From Promethearchaeota archaeon (lineage in GTDB: Archaea > Asgardarchaeota > Lokiarchaeia > Sigynarchaeales > SOKP01), in assembly GCA_019057975.1 (NCBI GenBank), contig JAHLWJ010000302.1, positions 1 to 5,724 on the forward strand: a stretch of 5,724 nt of DNA. Reading direction: 5' to 3'. Positions 5,461 through 5,724 of the stretch are shown in pieces. Below the pieces are notes generated by a model. That model made no database searches and was not told where the DNA came from. It worked only from the letters and a program-made list of their open reading frames with translations. The position numbers and the translations under genes were made by a program. How positions within the stretch are numbered: position 1 is the stretch's first letter; each line of letters starts with the position of its first letter.

Positions 5461-5724
5461 GATAATATATCATACGACATATCGCTGTATTATAAACATA
5501 TACTAATTCTCTTCTTAAATATGGGTCTATTTGTGTATCCATTATAATTCCTGCCATTGAACAGTAAAGAAAAGTATTATCGTCCTTATCTTTAATTTGA
5601 AGAAGAGAAAATTTACCGGAATTAATAATGTCTACACTTATATCATCAATACTAAATTCAAATGTCTTATTATAATCAAAGAAGTATAGTTTTCTATTTT
5701 CATAATTATAAGTTAAAATACCCG
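5444..5724 (-). CDS. C-terminal part of an unidentified protein (partial)
   Basis: On the minus strand a frame is open from the right edge to TAA at 5446-5444, giving the last 92 residues of a protein whose start lies outside the window. The sequence looks like alternating beta-strands (KLYFFDYNKTFEFSIDD, then KFSLLQIKDKDDNTFLYCS) followed by a hydrophobic, tyrosine-rich final helix (RRELVYVYNTAICRMIYYL). It has two cysteines and no zinc-ribbon motif. A strand-rich body ending in a hydrophobic helix recalls the tubby-like fold of the scramblase/LURP-one group, but this is only a resemblance of layout and I do not assign the family. It converges on the zinc-ribbon cassette and is probably a separate transcription unit. 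Double TAA stops and a T-tract follow. Confidence 0.7.
   Translation of the reverse strand, partial: GILTYNYENRKLYFFDYNKTFEFSIDDISVDIINSGKFSLLQIKDKDDNTFLYCSMAGIIMDTQIDPYLRRELVYVYNTAICRMIYYLKKPK

Noticed and set aside
1..5724. CRISPR array, tRNA, rRNA, transposase or insertion-sequence ends
   Set aside because: No regularly spaced repeats beyond the zinc-ribbon units, no cloverleaf or T-loop motif, and no transposase-like protein or paired terminal repeats were seen.

Overview
The window is very AT-rich (roughly 70% A+T by eye). It reads as archaeal DNA, most plausibly from an Asgard-type (Lokiarchaeia-like) lineage. The archaeal assignment rests on a GGTGA-type Shine-Dalgarno before the second gene, TATAAA/TATAAATA boxes at plausible distances from starts, T-tract terminator-like sites, and several soluble proteins carrying CxxC zinc ribbons. 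The Asgard placement is inference from composition and gene style; no marker gene is present.

Layout. Positions 1-510 hold no convincing gene: a hairpin followed by a T9 run (181-221), a broken 49-codon frame (303-449) and a weak TATA-like box. Three same-strand genes follow. Gene 1 (511-1938) encodes a 475-aa SPFH/Band 7 protein of the YdjI / 'SPFH-like u1' type, with an unusual N-terminal extension of about 160 residues and three perfectly spaced 24-residue zinc ribbons at its C-terminus. Gene 2 (2038-3192) encodes a 384-aa zinc-binding helical protein with two CxxC pairs at the N-terminus, TPR-like helices, a second CxxC...CxxC module split by a 73-residue insert, and a C-terminal coiled coil. 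Gene 3 (3250-5163) encodes a 637-aa protein with an N-terminal zinc ribbon and a long, mostly helical body that I do not recognise. From 5164 to 5443 a convergent spacer carries terminator-like T-tracts for both strands and a doubtful 51-codon ORF. From 5444 to the right edge lies the C-terminal end of a minus-strand gene.

How the genes may work together (inference). All three complete proteins carry zinc ribbons and none has an obvious transmembrane segment or a recognisable catalytic motif. They may form one complex: the SPFH protein would build an oligomeric platform at a membrane, and the two zinc-ribbon helical proteins would be scaffold or adaptor subunits. In Bacillus subtilis an SPFH protein of this type (YdjI) works with the zinc-ribbon-containing YdjG, the membrane protein YdjH and PspA in membrane stress. 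The archaeal cassette may be a distant parallel, but it lacks a visible membrane partner within this window. This cassette is the best candidate here for an undescribed system.
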